From Zeugodacus cucurbitae (lineage: Eukaryota > Arthropoda > Insecta > Diptera > Tephritidae): a DNA stretch of 64,000 nt. Location: the NCBI RefSeq assembly GCF_028554725.1, contig NC_071671.1:558001-622000 (forward strand). Direction: 5' to 3'. Both the position numbers and the translations under genes were made by a program. This document shows positions 28,201 to 42,300 of the stretch, piece by piece; positions within the stretch are counted from its first letter, which is position 1; every line of letters begins with the position of its first letter. The notes below the pieces were generated by a model. That model saw only the letters and a program-made list of their open reading frames with translations, ran no database searches and had not been told where the DNA came from.

Positions 28201-31200
28201 AGGTCAATAAGCGACCAGCAATTGAAGGTCGCAGCCTATTGACCGACCGACTGGCATACCAACCTTCAGTTCGACCGACTGACTATCAGCCGCGGCACGG
28301 TTGAACGCACGTCGCGTTTGTAATTGACTGCGTTCGTCAATTAAATGCAATCGGCATTGCAGCTCGGTGCAGGCGTAGCTCCAATTCATATTTGCCCCTA
28401 GCCGGCTTTTTGTATTCGTCATGTGACGAATTGTATGATTTATTGCACGCCCATCTGCTTAAGTGGGCATGTCTGTATGTGTGAAGATATCCAAGTAGGC
28501 TTGTATTTACACTATAAAATGGTTATAAATGCTCGCTGCAGGAAACTTATTTCCGCTTAGCTAATTCATTGCGTCTCTGCATAAATTAATGTTTAAATGC
28601 GTTAGACATTTAGTTTAGTAAAATAAAAAAGTTTGGATTTTAAAATTTTACAATTTATGATTTTTGGAAATTTGTATGTAGGTGCAAGTTAATCGATTAG
28701 GAGTCACTGGAACGTGGTAGAAAATAATAATTGTTGATTAATTTATTCTTATGTCCCGATATATTCACGAGTGCCTATATTATCCCTGTTTCCATCAAAA
28801 CAATGTACTTTAAATCAGAAAAATTCGATTTCGAAATTTCAATTACAATCAACCACTACATCAACTTTTGCAATGAACAAACGTATCCTTGACATTTCGC
28901 AATGACCGGCAAGACTGGCCAGACCTTCGTCGTCCCCTGTTTAAGCAAATCTATTGCAGCGATTGCAAGTACAATAAAGTGCGTCAATGCGACAGTGTGA
29001 GCAACCTGCTTACCCCCTTATATAAATATGTATATGTATTTACGTACGATAAATAACGAACGGAGGAAAATGAAATACAGCGAAAACTCGCAATTGTTGC
29101 ATTACATGTGGCAATAGGTGCAATTATAAAATCATGGACTACACACACACACACACGCAAATATAAGTTTATTTGTAACTAAAAGGTAGAAAATCCAACC
29201 TGCCAGTCATTATTAAAGCGACTGAGAACCTCTTGACAAATTTCTATTGTCACGCCATGCTCACATTAATTCGCGCTTTTCTCAGCTGCCTAACGAAACA
29301 TTGAAAAGTGAAATGCGTTGAGTCATTTTCAGTGAAAAGTGATGACTGCGTCATGATTTTATTTTGAACAACCCACTATATGGGTCATAATAGTCTTACG
29401 TATTACGAAGTTTGAGTATGACACAGGTAAACACTTAAGATACAAATGGTGAGTAAGTTTAATTTGTATCAGTGAATTGTTATCTTCTATTGGGTTTAAA
29501 TACGTAACAAAATGTCGAATCTGGGAAGAAGTGTTGTATGTATTAATAAATGTTGCACATTAATTAATTCGATCAAATATGAAAAGTTAGGTCTATGTGT
29601 TTATGTATGTAACTCTCCGGTTAGTGTCGACACCTGTCGCATAATGTCGCGCGTAGACAGTCCAGCGAACAGCCAATATAACCAGCGTTAGACCAGCCAA
29701 GCCAGTCAATTTCCCATCTATGGCTATCATCTAGACGAGCGTCAATTTTAATGCGGCGCCTGTCGTTGCTTGTGTCAACGAAACCAACAAACGTTTACAC
29801 TGCGAGGCATTCATGCAAAGTTTTCCTGCACAAAGGGGGAGAGATGGGGTTGTGTTGGCGACGATGGATGGCTGACGCCTCCACTTTTATTTACTAAAAT
29901 ATAAAAATAAATGATAACAACATAAACAACTGATGACGAGGCGAAGGTGAGTCCAATAAGCCAATCAATGAACTCACCACCGCTCATCGGACAATTGGGG
30001 TTCAAGATTCCAGTTAAATTTCTATACTGTTGTGTGTGCCAAGCGGTGGATTGGCAGTCGAATGGTAGGCAATTACGTACGTGCTCACTTCCACAATTCT
30101 TCCGTATTCCGCATTGCTCAGCATTTCACAGTATTTCTGCACTATATTTTCTGCAATGAAATAAGACCCGGTGTTAGTACTTTAAGGTTTCTTAATAAAA
30201 CCATATACCGATTGCTCTTACGTTACATTGCAATATATATACATATATATTTAAATTTATGTTCCTGTGAGTGGATTCTACGAAATTGAGTGTATAATGG
30301 AGGAGTCATATCCGATCCCCATTATGAGTTTAAATTTCGGTTTAACCCTGTAACAAATTCCGGATGAACTCGAAAACATACATACCTATGTGATAGTCTT
30401 GGCAGTACGAAATATGGTAGTATGAAGTCACAAAAATCCAGATGGAGTTTTATTGGGAAAATTGCGATTTGTTAGAATTTTCCCCATAAACTCAAATTCG
30501 AACTCAGCAAATTATGTGCGTTCGATAACATAAACATATGCCTTCTAAATAATATGTAAATTCTACATTTATTTGCTTACATAACCAAAAATAAATACAG
30601 TCTTATGTGTATATATATTTCTTTTATTCCATCATGCAGAGTGACCTATTTTTGTGACGTAAGTCTTTCAAAAATTTCGGTTTTATTTTTCTATGTGAAA
30701 CTAGACGCCGACATAACACTTCTTATTGCATTTTTGGTAAGTACATACACACACACAGTGTATGTCTATTTAAATTCCGTAAGAATATTCAAACTTAAAT
30801 GAATGATCCAAGTGAGCAATTCTGCTGCGCTTTTCCCTTAATTTTTGGAGCATTTTACGCGATATAGCGATGGTTTTGGCCAGTGTTTTTGCTCTGACTT
30901 TGTTTGTTCTCACATTTGAAGAAGTCAGAGGGATTTAATACTGGAGCTTTGGGTGATCAGACGATAACGATTTCCAGCGACTGTTTCGTTCTAAATGTTT
31001 AACAAAAGTGTGTGACTATTTTAATTGAAAGAGGTCACTATTTTCGATGGGTATACAAGATGACGCACCCTGTAAGCACGCTGGTAAATGCATTTATTTA
31101 TTACCATCATTTGTATTTTGAATGTTGCAATTTGTTAATCGTTGCTGTCGCAACACACCTTTTGTCCATTTTATTGTTTCGCATACTTTCATTTCTTTAT

Positions 31201-32934
31201 GTGACGCTGAATGGCTCAGTTTACAATTTATGTATATTTTAACTTCTTCAAAACCCTTTCAGCAAGAGTGTTGTGGGGGTGTGTTCCTGTGCGTGCATGC
31301 CTGAGCACACATTTGGGTAAGCGCTCGTCATTTGTCGGCTAATGAAAACATCCAAGCTGTGTTCGCTGAATTTCGTCTTGAATCTACATAAAAGGAATAG
31401 GAAAATCAGGGCATATCCTTAGTGCATGAAGGACACCGCCGCACTGCAATTTCCTGAAAAACTTTATGCTCAACATAATATCAAACATATGTAACCTTAC
31501 ACACAGCAACGCATGCCTCCGTGTCCTCGTGCTAACCGCGACTGAAAGAGAACGTTTTCTATCAAAATTGTCGGTGGTAGCGTGTAAATAGTTTTCCTTG
31601 AAATTCTAACCTAGATATTAACTCACACGCAGTAAGGATGCAACATCTACCTATCTCAATGTACTAGGAATATGTAGCTGCATGTAAAGACCTACATATG
31701 CTTGGAGTTTGTCTAAAGAAACTACTACATAAACTTGATGATCAATTTTAGTAAATTCAATTAGTTCTTCCTCCAAAGCGGTAACATAATATGGTTATTG
31801 TTTAATAATTCACAATTAATTGAAATGAAAATTTACCTTTTAAATAATATATCACATATAATTAATAATTGCTTTATAAAATTTAGTGAAGATGATTGAT
31901 TTCCAGGTAAATGTATGTATTAAGTTGCCACATTGTTTGAATTCTTATCTTCGTTTTGCATTTAAGTCGACGCCTCGCAATTGTTTTGGGCCGATTGCGT
32001 AAAGTTCACAGGTTAATGCCCGGCAAAAGTTTTACAAGCAAAACATACACACACACACATTTAAAGAATCGCACATTCAGACCAATGGCTTCATTATGTT
32101 GTTTTCTCCATGATTGCAACGCGGTTTTGTTTTTCCATATTAGTTTGTCGCATTGCCATCGTCCAACCAAAGACTCACTGGTTGCTCACTCTACACTTGC
32201 CTCCTTTCCATCATTCCGCTCACACCCATTTCAACGCTCACTTTTCAGAAGCTCTTCTTCTCTCCGCCCTCCATCTACACTTCCGTGCTCGCCTCATTTT
32301 CATTCATTCGTTCGTTCGTCCATTCATGGCCTGCGAATTCTGTGCTTTGTCTTACCCCTCCCCACCTCGGTATTGATACGACAAGCAGATTCATTCGACT
32401 CAGTAGCGGAAATCGATGTAGGCGCTAGAAAAGCTAAAATGCCCCTCCTTCGTTCTCAGCAACACACATGGTATATTATATGTTAATAGATTTACATATG
32501 TATATACCATTATATACATACTATGTAGAGTATGGGAAATTGTGTGCTTCGCACGTGAGTGTATTCGTTGATTTTTGCTTCGATTTCCTTTGGATTTGTG
32601 ATTTTGTTTACCTTTAAGTATACTCGTACATATATGCATGTCCTTTCTGTAGGGTACACACTCGAATTGTGCCTTTTGTTGATATAGGTACTTCAAAGCG
32701 CCTGAGGCAGAGCTTAATTCTGTGTATATATGGATTCTATAAGAGCTTTGTTAAATTCCTCTAAATTGGGATTCACAAACAGTAGGAGCGTGAACTTGTG
32801 AGAAGATCAATAGAATATATTCATTTAAAATCCAATACTACAGATTTATTTAGCCATAGATTTATGTTAACCACTTTGTACGAATTCTTAACCTCAATTT
32901 GATATTAATAATTAAATTTTTCTATCTTTTGCAG
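22216..32934 (+). other. Likely first intron of ena; no gene seen inside
   Basis: About 10.7 kb of AT-rich DNA without convincing coding potential. It contains ATGT/TATA-type simple repeats and a (CA)n run near 29,138-29,156. A 176-codon open stretch at 31,956-32,486 is pyrimidine-rich low-complexity sequence starting with TTG and has no protein family features. No tRNA or nested gene was recognised. Confidence 0.45.
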
Positions 32935-33310
32935 ATCTCATAAATATAATTGCTACTACTACTCAAACGCAAAACGGATCCTTGCGTTATAATCAGGAAT
33001 TTATTCGACGACACAATCGCAACTTAAAAGGAAAGACTCTCACTCGAAACGCCAGTAGTTTCAAAATCAACGCCTCCTACTGCATTTAAATATTTGTATT
33101 TATATATATTCTTACGAGTTTGCACGCACGCAAAACGCTTTGACAACATCAGTAGACTCTACAACAAACACATAGATAACTATTTATTCGAAATACTCGG
33201 AGGGAGTAGTAAATTCTTATTACAATAGTGGAATAGTGGAACCCCATACTATTAACAAAGTAGTACGAAGCAGTTCAACAGACTTTTATAAATATTTTAC
33301 ACAAAATGAA
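32935..33310 (+). other. ena: ena leader exon with the short-isoform start codon
   Basis: The polypyrimidine acceptor CTATCTTTTGCAG ends at 32,934 and a strong donor GTAAGTACC begins at 33,311. The 376-nt exon between them contains no ATG except ATGAA at 33,306-33,310. Its two trailing bases join the T at 43,631 to give Met-Asn-Glu-Gln-Ser, then the EVH1 domain. Lack of upstream ATG over 371 nt and exact phase both support a real 5' UTR exon with a start codon 5 nt from its end. Confidence 0.85.
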
Positions 33311-36300
33311 GTAAGTACCTCAAACCGATTGGAATGTGTTATTGTTTTTATGCTTATACATATTTTTGTTGCAATTCGTCACAGCCGCCGTAATGAATGC
33401 TTTTATAGTTGCAAATTATTGATCGCAACTTGATGGCAATGACTAGAGAATTACAATTTGCGACAGTCCGTTACTATTTTGTTTAATTTGTTGTTGTATT
33501 AGCGCGTGCTCGCTTCAGCTTACTGTCGTCAATTGCGCTTGTTTACAACAATTCAGCAATTTCGCGAGACATTTCGAGTTGTAGACTTATGGAAAGGCGA
33601 AATGGTGAAGAAATACAGAATGCTCACTTTCAAATGGAAGTGATCGTAGCTAAGTTTGTTGTTCAAGGACGTTTCAATTAGATACATAACTTGTAGTCTA
33701 CTCACACTCTACCTCATACATACAGAGGCTTACATAGAATATGAAGAATAAGTTGAATTTTGCGGTTCTATGTGCTTCTTATTGTTTTTTCAGTTCTTTC
33801 ATAGAAAATATGTCAAATTTCTTGCAATAATTCGAACGTCCCTCATGATGTGCTGTGGGTGCGGTCTCCCAGATTTATATGTGTGTGGGAGATTTATATG
33901 TACTGCGGAAGCGGCACCAAAACTGCTTAATTCACTTAAAGCTCAACCTGGTGAGCAGAGTTCTCACCCGTCAGGCGAACAGCAACAAGGCATCACGGCA
34001 AGCAGAAGGTGGCAAACAGTACAGTTTCAGTCACAGCCGTTAACTGTGGCACTATGGCAGTATGGCAATACTTGTGGCACCGTCGCATGTGACTTCATTT
34101 TGACATGGTATCTGTCGTGTTTATATTCTCTATTCTGTTGTTGTTGTATGGTTTTTTTGCGGTGTTGGTGATGTTTGCATTATCTCATTTTCCATAAATG
34201 GCGGATAATAGAATGGCGACACAGCTAGCGAAGTCGCAAGTACGCCTATCACGATTACAAACTTCAACATGGGTGTGCCACATGATGTCCACTGGGCTTT
34301 TGCCACCTCCACAGAATACAGACTTTACTATTGGTGCACACATCCATACATGGTGACAGTGCGACAGTGGGCTGTTGATGTGCTGTTGACGATGATGAGG
34401 CGTCAAACAATTAAATGCGATATACTCGTACACACTCCTTCATGGTTGGGGCGCGTGCAAAGCCACCATGCGGAGCGAGATGGGCCAGGCAGTCGGCGAA
34501 AGCCCTACAACACATCGCCTGTTACGCGTTGCGGTGTCTATTTGCCGCAGGATACGGCACTCGAAGGACGTGCATGCGGTCGGTTGAAACACGTGGTTGG
34601 TTCGAAGCAAGCGACGAGCGTTCCAAAAAGTGTATGTAATATACCGCCAGACCGGAGAAACTGCTGTTTGTAAGGCAGCACCAACATCATGGGAAATATG
34701 TGTCAACACGAAGAGTGAGTGTGAATTATTTCAATCCGCCTCCGGAGAAAATTTAAAAACGTCTATTGAGTTTGCATTATTTAAATTTGCGAGGTTTTAG
34801 CTGTTTATGTGTTTAGAAATGAAATTTGAATTCTTGTGCTGCTTCTACGACACCATCTACAAATATACCGTTAAAAACAGTGATATACCTATGTGCCCCT
34901 TTAAGTATGCTACGAAAACGCACGTATGGTCGCCGAATTGCAGTTAGAGAGTTGGTTTGTGCTTGGCTGTGTGTGCCAGTGTACCTGGTCTCATTCGTTG
35001 GAGATATCTGGAATTCCTGTTTAGTGAAAAATGCAACTTCTGTGTACTCCAGTGCAGTGTGTAGGGCGCAATATGTGCGCCAGTGAGTGTGTGGTGTGTT
35101 GTAGTTGTTGCGGTGTTTTGTTGACTTACAGTTCCAACTCACGATTTAGCAAATGTTGTGCAGGTGCAGATGCAATAAGTTGAAGCGTTGCCACGCTCTT
35201 CGTTGCGCTCCACTTGTCGCTGAAAAACATCTTCATCATCCATGCTCGGAATCGGGCCTAAGTTGTTTCTACGTCTTGTTCTCTTTCGCTAATGAATTAC
35301 CTTCTATAGGAGCCATGATAAGGAAGATTCCAGTTAGTTGGCTATGCAACTCTCAAATGTGAGTGCATCGTGTTGTTATTGTTATTCTTGTTGTAAATGT
35401 GTTAATTGATGCAAAGTAGCCACTTGAGCTTGGTACTTTATGAACACGAACTCCAAATTATTTTTATTCTGCTGTCGAATATAACTGTTATTTGGCTTTC
35501 TACATTACAAACATGCACCAATTTTAATTTAAATCCAATAATTTCTTACGAGTGTTCTCTTCCGACGCATTCAATATTCCCACTTGAATCACTTACGGTG
35601 TCTTGCTACTGCATTTCCTGAATCGTGAATGCGTTTTATGAACGTTATACAAATTTCTCTTAAATCTTTGAATGAAAACTCGATTGCAGCGGAAATAACT
35701 TGAAAATATGCTGAGGTCAGTGCAATTGAATTGAAAATCATTGATAATAAATAATATACACACGCAATGTACACCCCTGCAGAGCGACTGCACTTAAACC
35801 TTGACTGATTCTAAGCGATTTCCAGCTTCAGACCGTGAAAAATTATTGAATGTTTTCTACATTTAAGTTTTGTCATGCCTTCGCATTTATTGAGTAATTT
35901 TTGCTCCATTTTATTTCAAGCTTTTAGCTTATGAGCCTGAAACCCTACATCCCTTTCCTTTTCTGCCTTTTTATGCTAATGCAATGCAAGCTTTGTGAAT
36001 TTCTTAAATAAGATAACACGCCTCGTCTTCGTTCCTTTCTAGTTTTACGAGTGGCGAAACCAGAAATGACACTATGCCTATTCCCGCTCATTTACACTCG
36101 CAGCTATTGTGGGTGTGGTGTGACTTGTTATGACATGGCTCTTTATACAGTCGCACCAACTCGACCCCAAAAGCAAATTTACTAACACCAACAAAGCGAA
36201 TTGTGGCTAAATGCACAGAATGTGTATCCAACACAGTGAAATAACGTGGAAACTCTGCATAATCATCAACTCCTTTTGCGTTTCCTTCTGTTGGTGTTTA

Positions 36301-39300
36301 CGTTCTCACTTAACTGTTGTTGTATTTGCTCATTTGTTTTCATGTCTTCTCTTTGTTTGTTTACACGGGTTTTTCTTAGTTATCACGCCTTATTTTCCGT
36401 ATCCTGCCAGGATATCCAGCATATCATTGGCGCCAATATAATTCCGTTTGCGACCAACGGGCAAACGACCTGCTCGACCGGGACAAGTTGACGATTGGCT
36501 GGTCTGTCATTCGCGTCGATGACGTGGCATAAAACTTTACATTGACTGACGCCTTCCCATTATCAAAAGCTGTGTCGTTATGATTTATAAAATCAAGATT
36601 TAATTAGACTGTGTCTATGGTCAGTCGTGTAGATTTTTGCGCCGACTAAATTGTTCATTGCTCTTATAATCTTGAATACTATTGATAAAAGTGGTGTATT
36701 CCTCCGTAGCCGTAATAGACCGCTTACAAAAGCTTGGAATTTGCTCTGAATTGGCACTTCAGAGACAATGTGGCATTAAGTTGACTCGGTGTCGTATTCA
36801 TGGGCTAAATAATCATCGTCGCCTAAGATTTATTTAAGCTTTAACTATGAGGCTAGAGTGAGTAAATATGGTTCTGGATTGAAGAATGGAATGTGCGGTT
36901 TAAGTTTGTTCGAACGAAATATAAATCAAAACCAAATGAGTTATATCGTGAGTATGTGCGAATATCAAAAACATTGTATGTAAAAATAAAGCAAAAACCA
37001 CGGCTTTTGCATGAATAATAGCGATAAGGAAAATCAATACCAAATGCATATTAATTTACGAGATTATTTTCCACAGTTTCTGAAGGTTCCATGATGCCCG
37101 CATATTTGGTTTCATAATGCGATAACTGAAACTATATTAAAAAAATTATAATTTCCTTATAGAGCTCGGCGCTCAGTCCGAAACGCATATAAAAATGCGG
37201 TAAAATGATAAGCCGCATTCCGAGGTTAGTCATCCAACAAACCGCCGCCCATTGTGTTGTATGGCATGCGCAAAAATATATGTTTTTGGTTTACTCTTGT
37301 GAAGGACTTTGCTTATTCGAAGCGCAAGAGCCGAAATTTACAATTCTTAATAGATCTATTTCTATCTGCAGCTATGGAGTTTGTGCTCAAATGTTTGTTG
37401 ATCGTTTTTTGTAGATATAATTTTGGGAGAAAACATAATTCAAATCATTTTACTTTGACCTAAAATTTGTAATTTCCAACGGTAAGAAATGGCTTAACAT
37501 GGGAAATCGCTGTGCAACCCACTGCACACACATCAACGTTGAACAAACAAAGTGACCATTCTATAAGAACTTTCCATCATATCGGCACGAAACAATGTCT
37601 GAAATATTGTGTTGTGAGCACATTCTCGTCTTTATCCACTTCTTAATTATTTTTTATCGATGTGTAAATATTTCTTTAATCATATTTTCGACTCAGTCAG
37701 TACCTTTGAGCGATCAGTGATTGGCGGGAACCGCACGGTTTTTAATTACCTCTAATTTTACTTCATTTATATTCGTTTATCCGTAGAAAACGCTTTGCCC
37801 ACTTCTTACAATTCTTCCACATGATATTCCATATTCATTTATTTGAACCGCATAGAATGTGCCACATATTGCAATAGCGGGCGTTGATAGCGTATCTCTT
37901 AGTTTCTATTCACATGCGGACGTACATTTTCTTACATTTTGTATATACTCGCATGTGTGTATAATTCTGTGATTATCAACTACATACTGTGCAGTACACA
38001 TGCCTCCGAGTGCGCTGGCGTCTCGAAAACGCTTCCATTTGAAAAAGGCCTTATTCTTTGATTCATATTTGTACATGTTTTCACATATCTTTAACTGAGC
38101 ACTTCGCCGTCTTGATGACAATGATTTTTAAATTAATATTTTTTATTGACGCTATCGGCCGGTGGCTCTGGCGCTGACTGACTTTACTCTTGTGCGAGCT
38201 TGCTCTAGCAACAGATAGACAAATCTGTCGGTCTCCTACCTCTGAGTGTATCGGTAATTATTGTTCGCCTGTTTACTTGTTCTCTTTGCCATCTTCTGCG
38301 CTCCGTTCGCTGAGTTGAACTTGTATTGCTAAGTTTGTTCATTCAAGTTGATGTCTGTTCAATCAATCTGTCCGTTCACCCCTCCGTTAACACCTTTTTA
38401 TTGCCCGTTGCGCTTTGTGGTTGCTGTTTTTGTATGTGCACTTACTATTCTATGCGGAAGACAACATTAAATATGATTACCGACTGTCGGTCGGCATCTG
38501 AAAGATATGCCCATAATTGTACACACATGCGATGTACGTGTACGTATGTAGATGTGTGTACTTGTTTGAAAGACTCGCTGTCTCTCTGTGGATAATCACG
38601 CTCGCAAACCGCATACCAAAGCGTTGGTTCTCCAGAGTCAATTGATCAGCGCTGCGAGTGAAGACTGACGGCCGGGTGGTGTTCACATAGATTTCCAGCT
38701 TAGCCAGCGCAGTCTCAATCTTAGCCTCGACTCTGTCCATTAGTACATAGGGTATTCGCTGCGCGGGCTTTAGTTGTTAATCAAGTCTTGTTGTGATCGC
38801 GTTCGGCGAGCGCGCTCCGTTGTCTAGTGTCAGTTATTTGCTACAATTTCAACAGCTATTGACTGAACGCCGTTATAGTGCATATTATCGAGTCGATTGC
38901 GAAATTTTGGCAATCGAATTCGGCATACAAAATATATATTTTTAATACATAATTGAGCGGCGTTCGTTAGATTTTTCGCCAGAAATCCACTTGTGTAGAA
39001 TACGAAATATAAGTGACTTGTGTATAAAATGAATTCGTTATTTGGCAATATGTTCTGACAAATAAGGAGCAACCAGTTATTGAAGTGCATTCCAAATTAT
39101 AACCAAAAGAAAAAGAGTAATTTTTAAAAGTCTCAAGAAAATATATGAATCAAATACATTTTTGTTTGAGTGGGCATTGATTGTGTGATCTCTGTAGCAA
39201 TGAAAAAACTTTACGCCAAAGCATCGTTTAAGAGTAAAAAACCAAGTCACAAAAATTCCACTCAGGACTGCGTCGATGGTGGTATATACATCAGCAAGCC

Positions 39301-42300
39301 GCAGCATGGACCAATAATACTAGCTTATCAAAGTGGCTCCGCACAACAACAGACCCCACAAAGTCTAGCGGATATTGATGTGAGCACATCAACAATGCGC
39401 AGAAAACACAGAAAGTCCACTCCCGAAGTCGCACAGTCGGCAGCCAATAGCGCAGCTGCCAGTAATGAAGATGAATCATTTTTCCCACCGCCACCATCGC
39501 GCACGCCCTCCTCAGCATCGTCACTATCCGCCAGCAATCCCGCCATCGCCCGTCTCTATCAGCCAGACGATTCCCATTACTACTACTCCATACAGGAGCT
39601 GCAACAGCTTAACATGCTTGATCATCGACACCCGCACTTCCATCGCCATCAGCAGCAGCAGCAGCATCAATTGCTACACCAATCCAACTCAGCGACAACA
39701 GCAGCAACCGTTGCGACCGCACCAACAACAACATTCTATGAGCATCATAAACTAGTGCTACAATTGCCTATGGCCGCAACAACGCCAACCTCACCCATTT
39801 ATGAGGCACCGCACATAGTCAACAATTCAAGTGGTGGTGGTGGCGTCGGAGCGCGTTCACTAGACTACAGCTACAATACGCATCATCCGCCACTGCGCTC
39901 ATACTTAGCAGCTGATGACATTGAGGGCAACGATTTGGATAAAGATAGCGATTTTATGTTGGGCAGTGATGGCCGAATGGCGGGGTTTGGTTCATTGCCT
40001 ATTGTGGATGCTGAGGTTCATGCTAGACGCTTGGGTTCGGCATCGCCCTTGTCTATGTCGCAGCGCTCCTCCACGCTGTCGTTCAGCAATTCACGCAAAT
40101 TGCAACACACGCACTCCATGCCGTCTATTTGTTTGCGGAACGACCGGTCTGTGGGGGGTGAGGGCGACGCCGATGACGATTATGGCGACGATGACAGCGG
40201 CGGACTGCAACAATTGCACGCATATAGACAACAACAACTGAAATTACAACAACAACAACAAGAAGCGCAACATAAACAGCATTATCATCCGCAAACAACG
40301 CGTCATAATTCGGTCAAAGCGAATTTAATTAGTAATTGGCCAACAATAACAGCGAACGCTAATGGATATGTGTACGTTGCAAAGAGCAGCAATTGCTGCA
40401 TAAGATACTCATAGGCAGAGAATTCTATAATTAGTTATAAATGACCGTTTTCACACGGGCAATTTTTGTCGCGGCAATTCTTAGTTTTATAGGAGAGGGG
40501 GCGACGAAGAGAAGAGAATTTCTCTCTCTCTAGCTTCCCTTGGTCGCCCCCTCTCCTATAAAACTAAGAATTGCCGCGACAAAAATTGCCCGTGTGAAAA
40601 CGGTCAATGCAGATATCGTTCCCCTCAATTAGGAGGGATGTGTGTGGGTAGTTTAACGCTTCAGCGCTTATGGTTACATAGATGTTCAAGATAATTGTAA
40701 AATCTGGAAATGGGAACATTTACACTATGATAGCGTCCATGTATTCCTTACTCTTTCTAAAAACTTCATATTTTAATGAAGTGAATATTATCTTAACTTT
40801 GAATCTTCAGTTGAAAGTTTATTGACCAGCTATGTTCCTCCGGCAGTTTAATGCCCGTTTGCTTAGCCTCACACTTTTATTGCTCTAATCGTTTTCTTAC
40901 ACTCGTACGTGTCCACCGCCGAGAACTTAATTTCTTATTTTCATTTACTTACTTCCTTTTTCTTATTGGATTCTACATTCGTTCGAGCGAGTCCACTGTG
41001 GCACGTTTATTGTATGTCGATATCCCCGTGAGTCATGGCCTCAATATGTGTTCAGCTCATATGCGCCGGGGCAAGAGCAACAGCACCGGCAGTTGTAATC
41101 TTCGTTCGCGCACAGGCATTGCCCTGATAAACACATAACACATGACATATTAAAGCATAAAACTTTTGCTCTTCTTCTTCTGTGCTCTTTCAGACATTTT
41201 TATTCGCTATGTATTTAATGCTTAAGATTGATTTTTATTTTCTTATTTGTATTTTTAGTTTCCAGTAGTCTTTTTTTTGCTGCTTGCCCGAGAAGTTCAC
41301 AGTGCCAAAATGTGCATATAAATGAATGCTTGCATAGACATACATAGAGGTATCTCGCATAACCTTGATTTGCTCGAATTGGCAGCGCAACGCCTTAAAT
41401 ATCGCTAAATTATGCGCAATTAAATTTCAATCAGCAAACGCCAATCAACGCATGATTTGTGTGTGCAGCAACCAAAACTGCGATTTTATTAATATTTTTC
41501 ATCTATGTACATCTAAGTATGTATGTATACATATACATATATTCTGTGCATAGACTTATGCATGTTGCATATCGCTGGCACTGCAACGCCAATTAGAGCT
41601 GTAAATTACTTGCAACGCTCGAGTACCTCACAAATTTCACTTGCAATTTTCCAATTTATGCGGCCATACGGGCACGTTACATAGAAATCCATAACTTATT
41701 TACTTATACATATATGCACTTACAACTAATTTGTAATTTAGCGCATAAACATGCAAATATAATTCTGGAGCGCAACGACTTGCTGGTGGCCTCCTACATA
41801 TAAGTGGATATGTATGCAAGTATAGTAGTTATAAAGTTTTCACTTTTGACTCAAATGTTCCAAGTTACCAAACCTTTATTTTTTGTTTTTGTCCAACAAC
41901 AACTGGTCCAACTGGGCAAGAAGTTCACTTTCGTTACACGTAACACCTACTCAGTTATGTATGCACATATGAAGTCACAAACTTGACTAATACACACATA
42001 TGCATATAAAGACTCGTACGTTTTTGTCATCGGGGCATTATCATCATCATTTGTTGTTGTCAATGTCAGCAGACGCAATGACAAACGCAAAATCCGGCGC
42101 TGCATAGAAGTCGCGCTTAGCACACAAACTGGCACTGGCTTGACTTATGGCAACTCAGCAGTCAATACTAGAACTAGTCTACCATATGTTCATAGAGTTA
42201 CGAGTATTTGCACTCGGCGACTGGTTTTCATGCCTTTTCTTTTCTTTCCTCGTTGCTTTTTATATTCTTTGCCTTCGGTTGTTTGGTAACTGTGTTTTTG

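Noticed and set aside
29998..30012. GGTTCAAGATTCC resembling a tRNA B box
   Set aside because: No matching A box at the right distance and no cloverleaf can be drawn.
31956..32486. 176-codon plus-strand ORF
   Set aside because: It starts with TTG, is a pyrimidine-rich Ser/Phe/His/Pro low-complexity stretch, has no domain, and overlaps other ORFs in all frames.
34440..34709. Overlapping plus and minus ORFs at 34.3-34.7 kb
   Set aside because: Neither strand shows a known protein; GC content alone explains the scarcity of stops.
39291..39755. Overlapping ORFs in other frames of the long ena exon
   Set aside because: They are shadows of the low-complexity ena coding frame, which has the correct splice phase.
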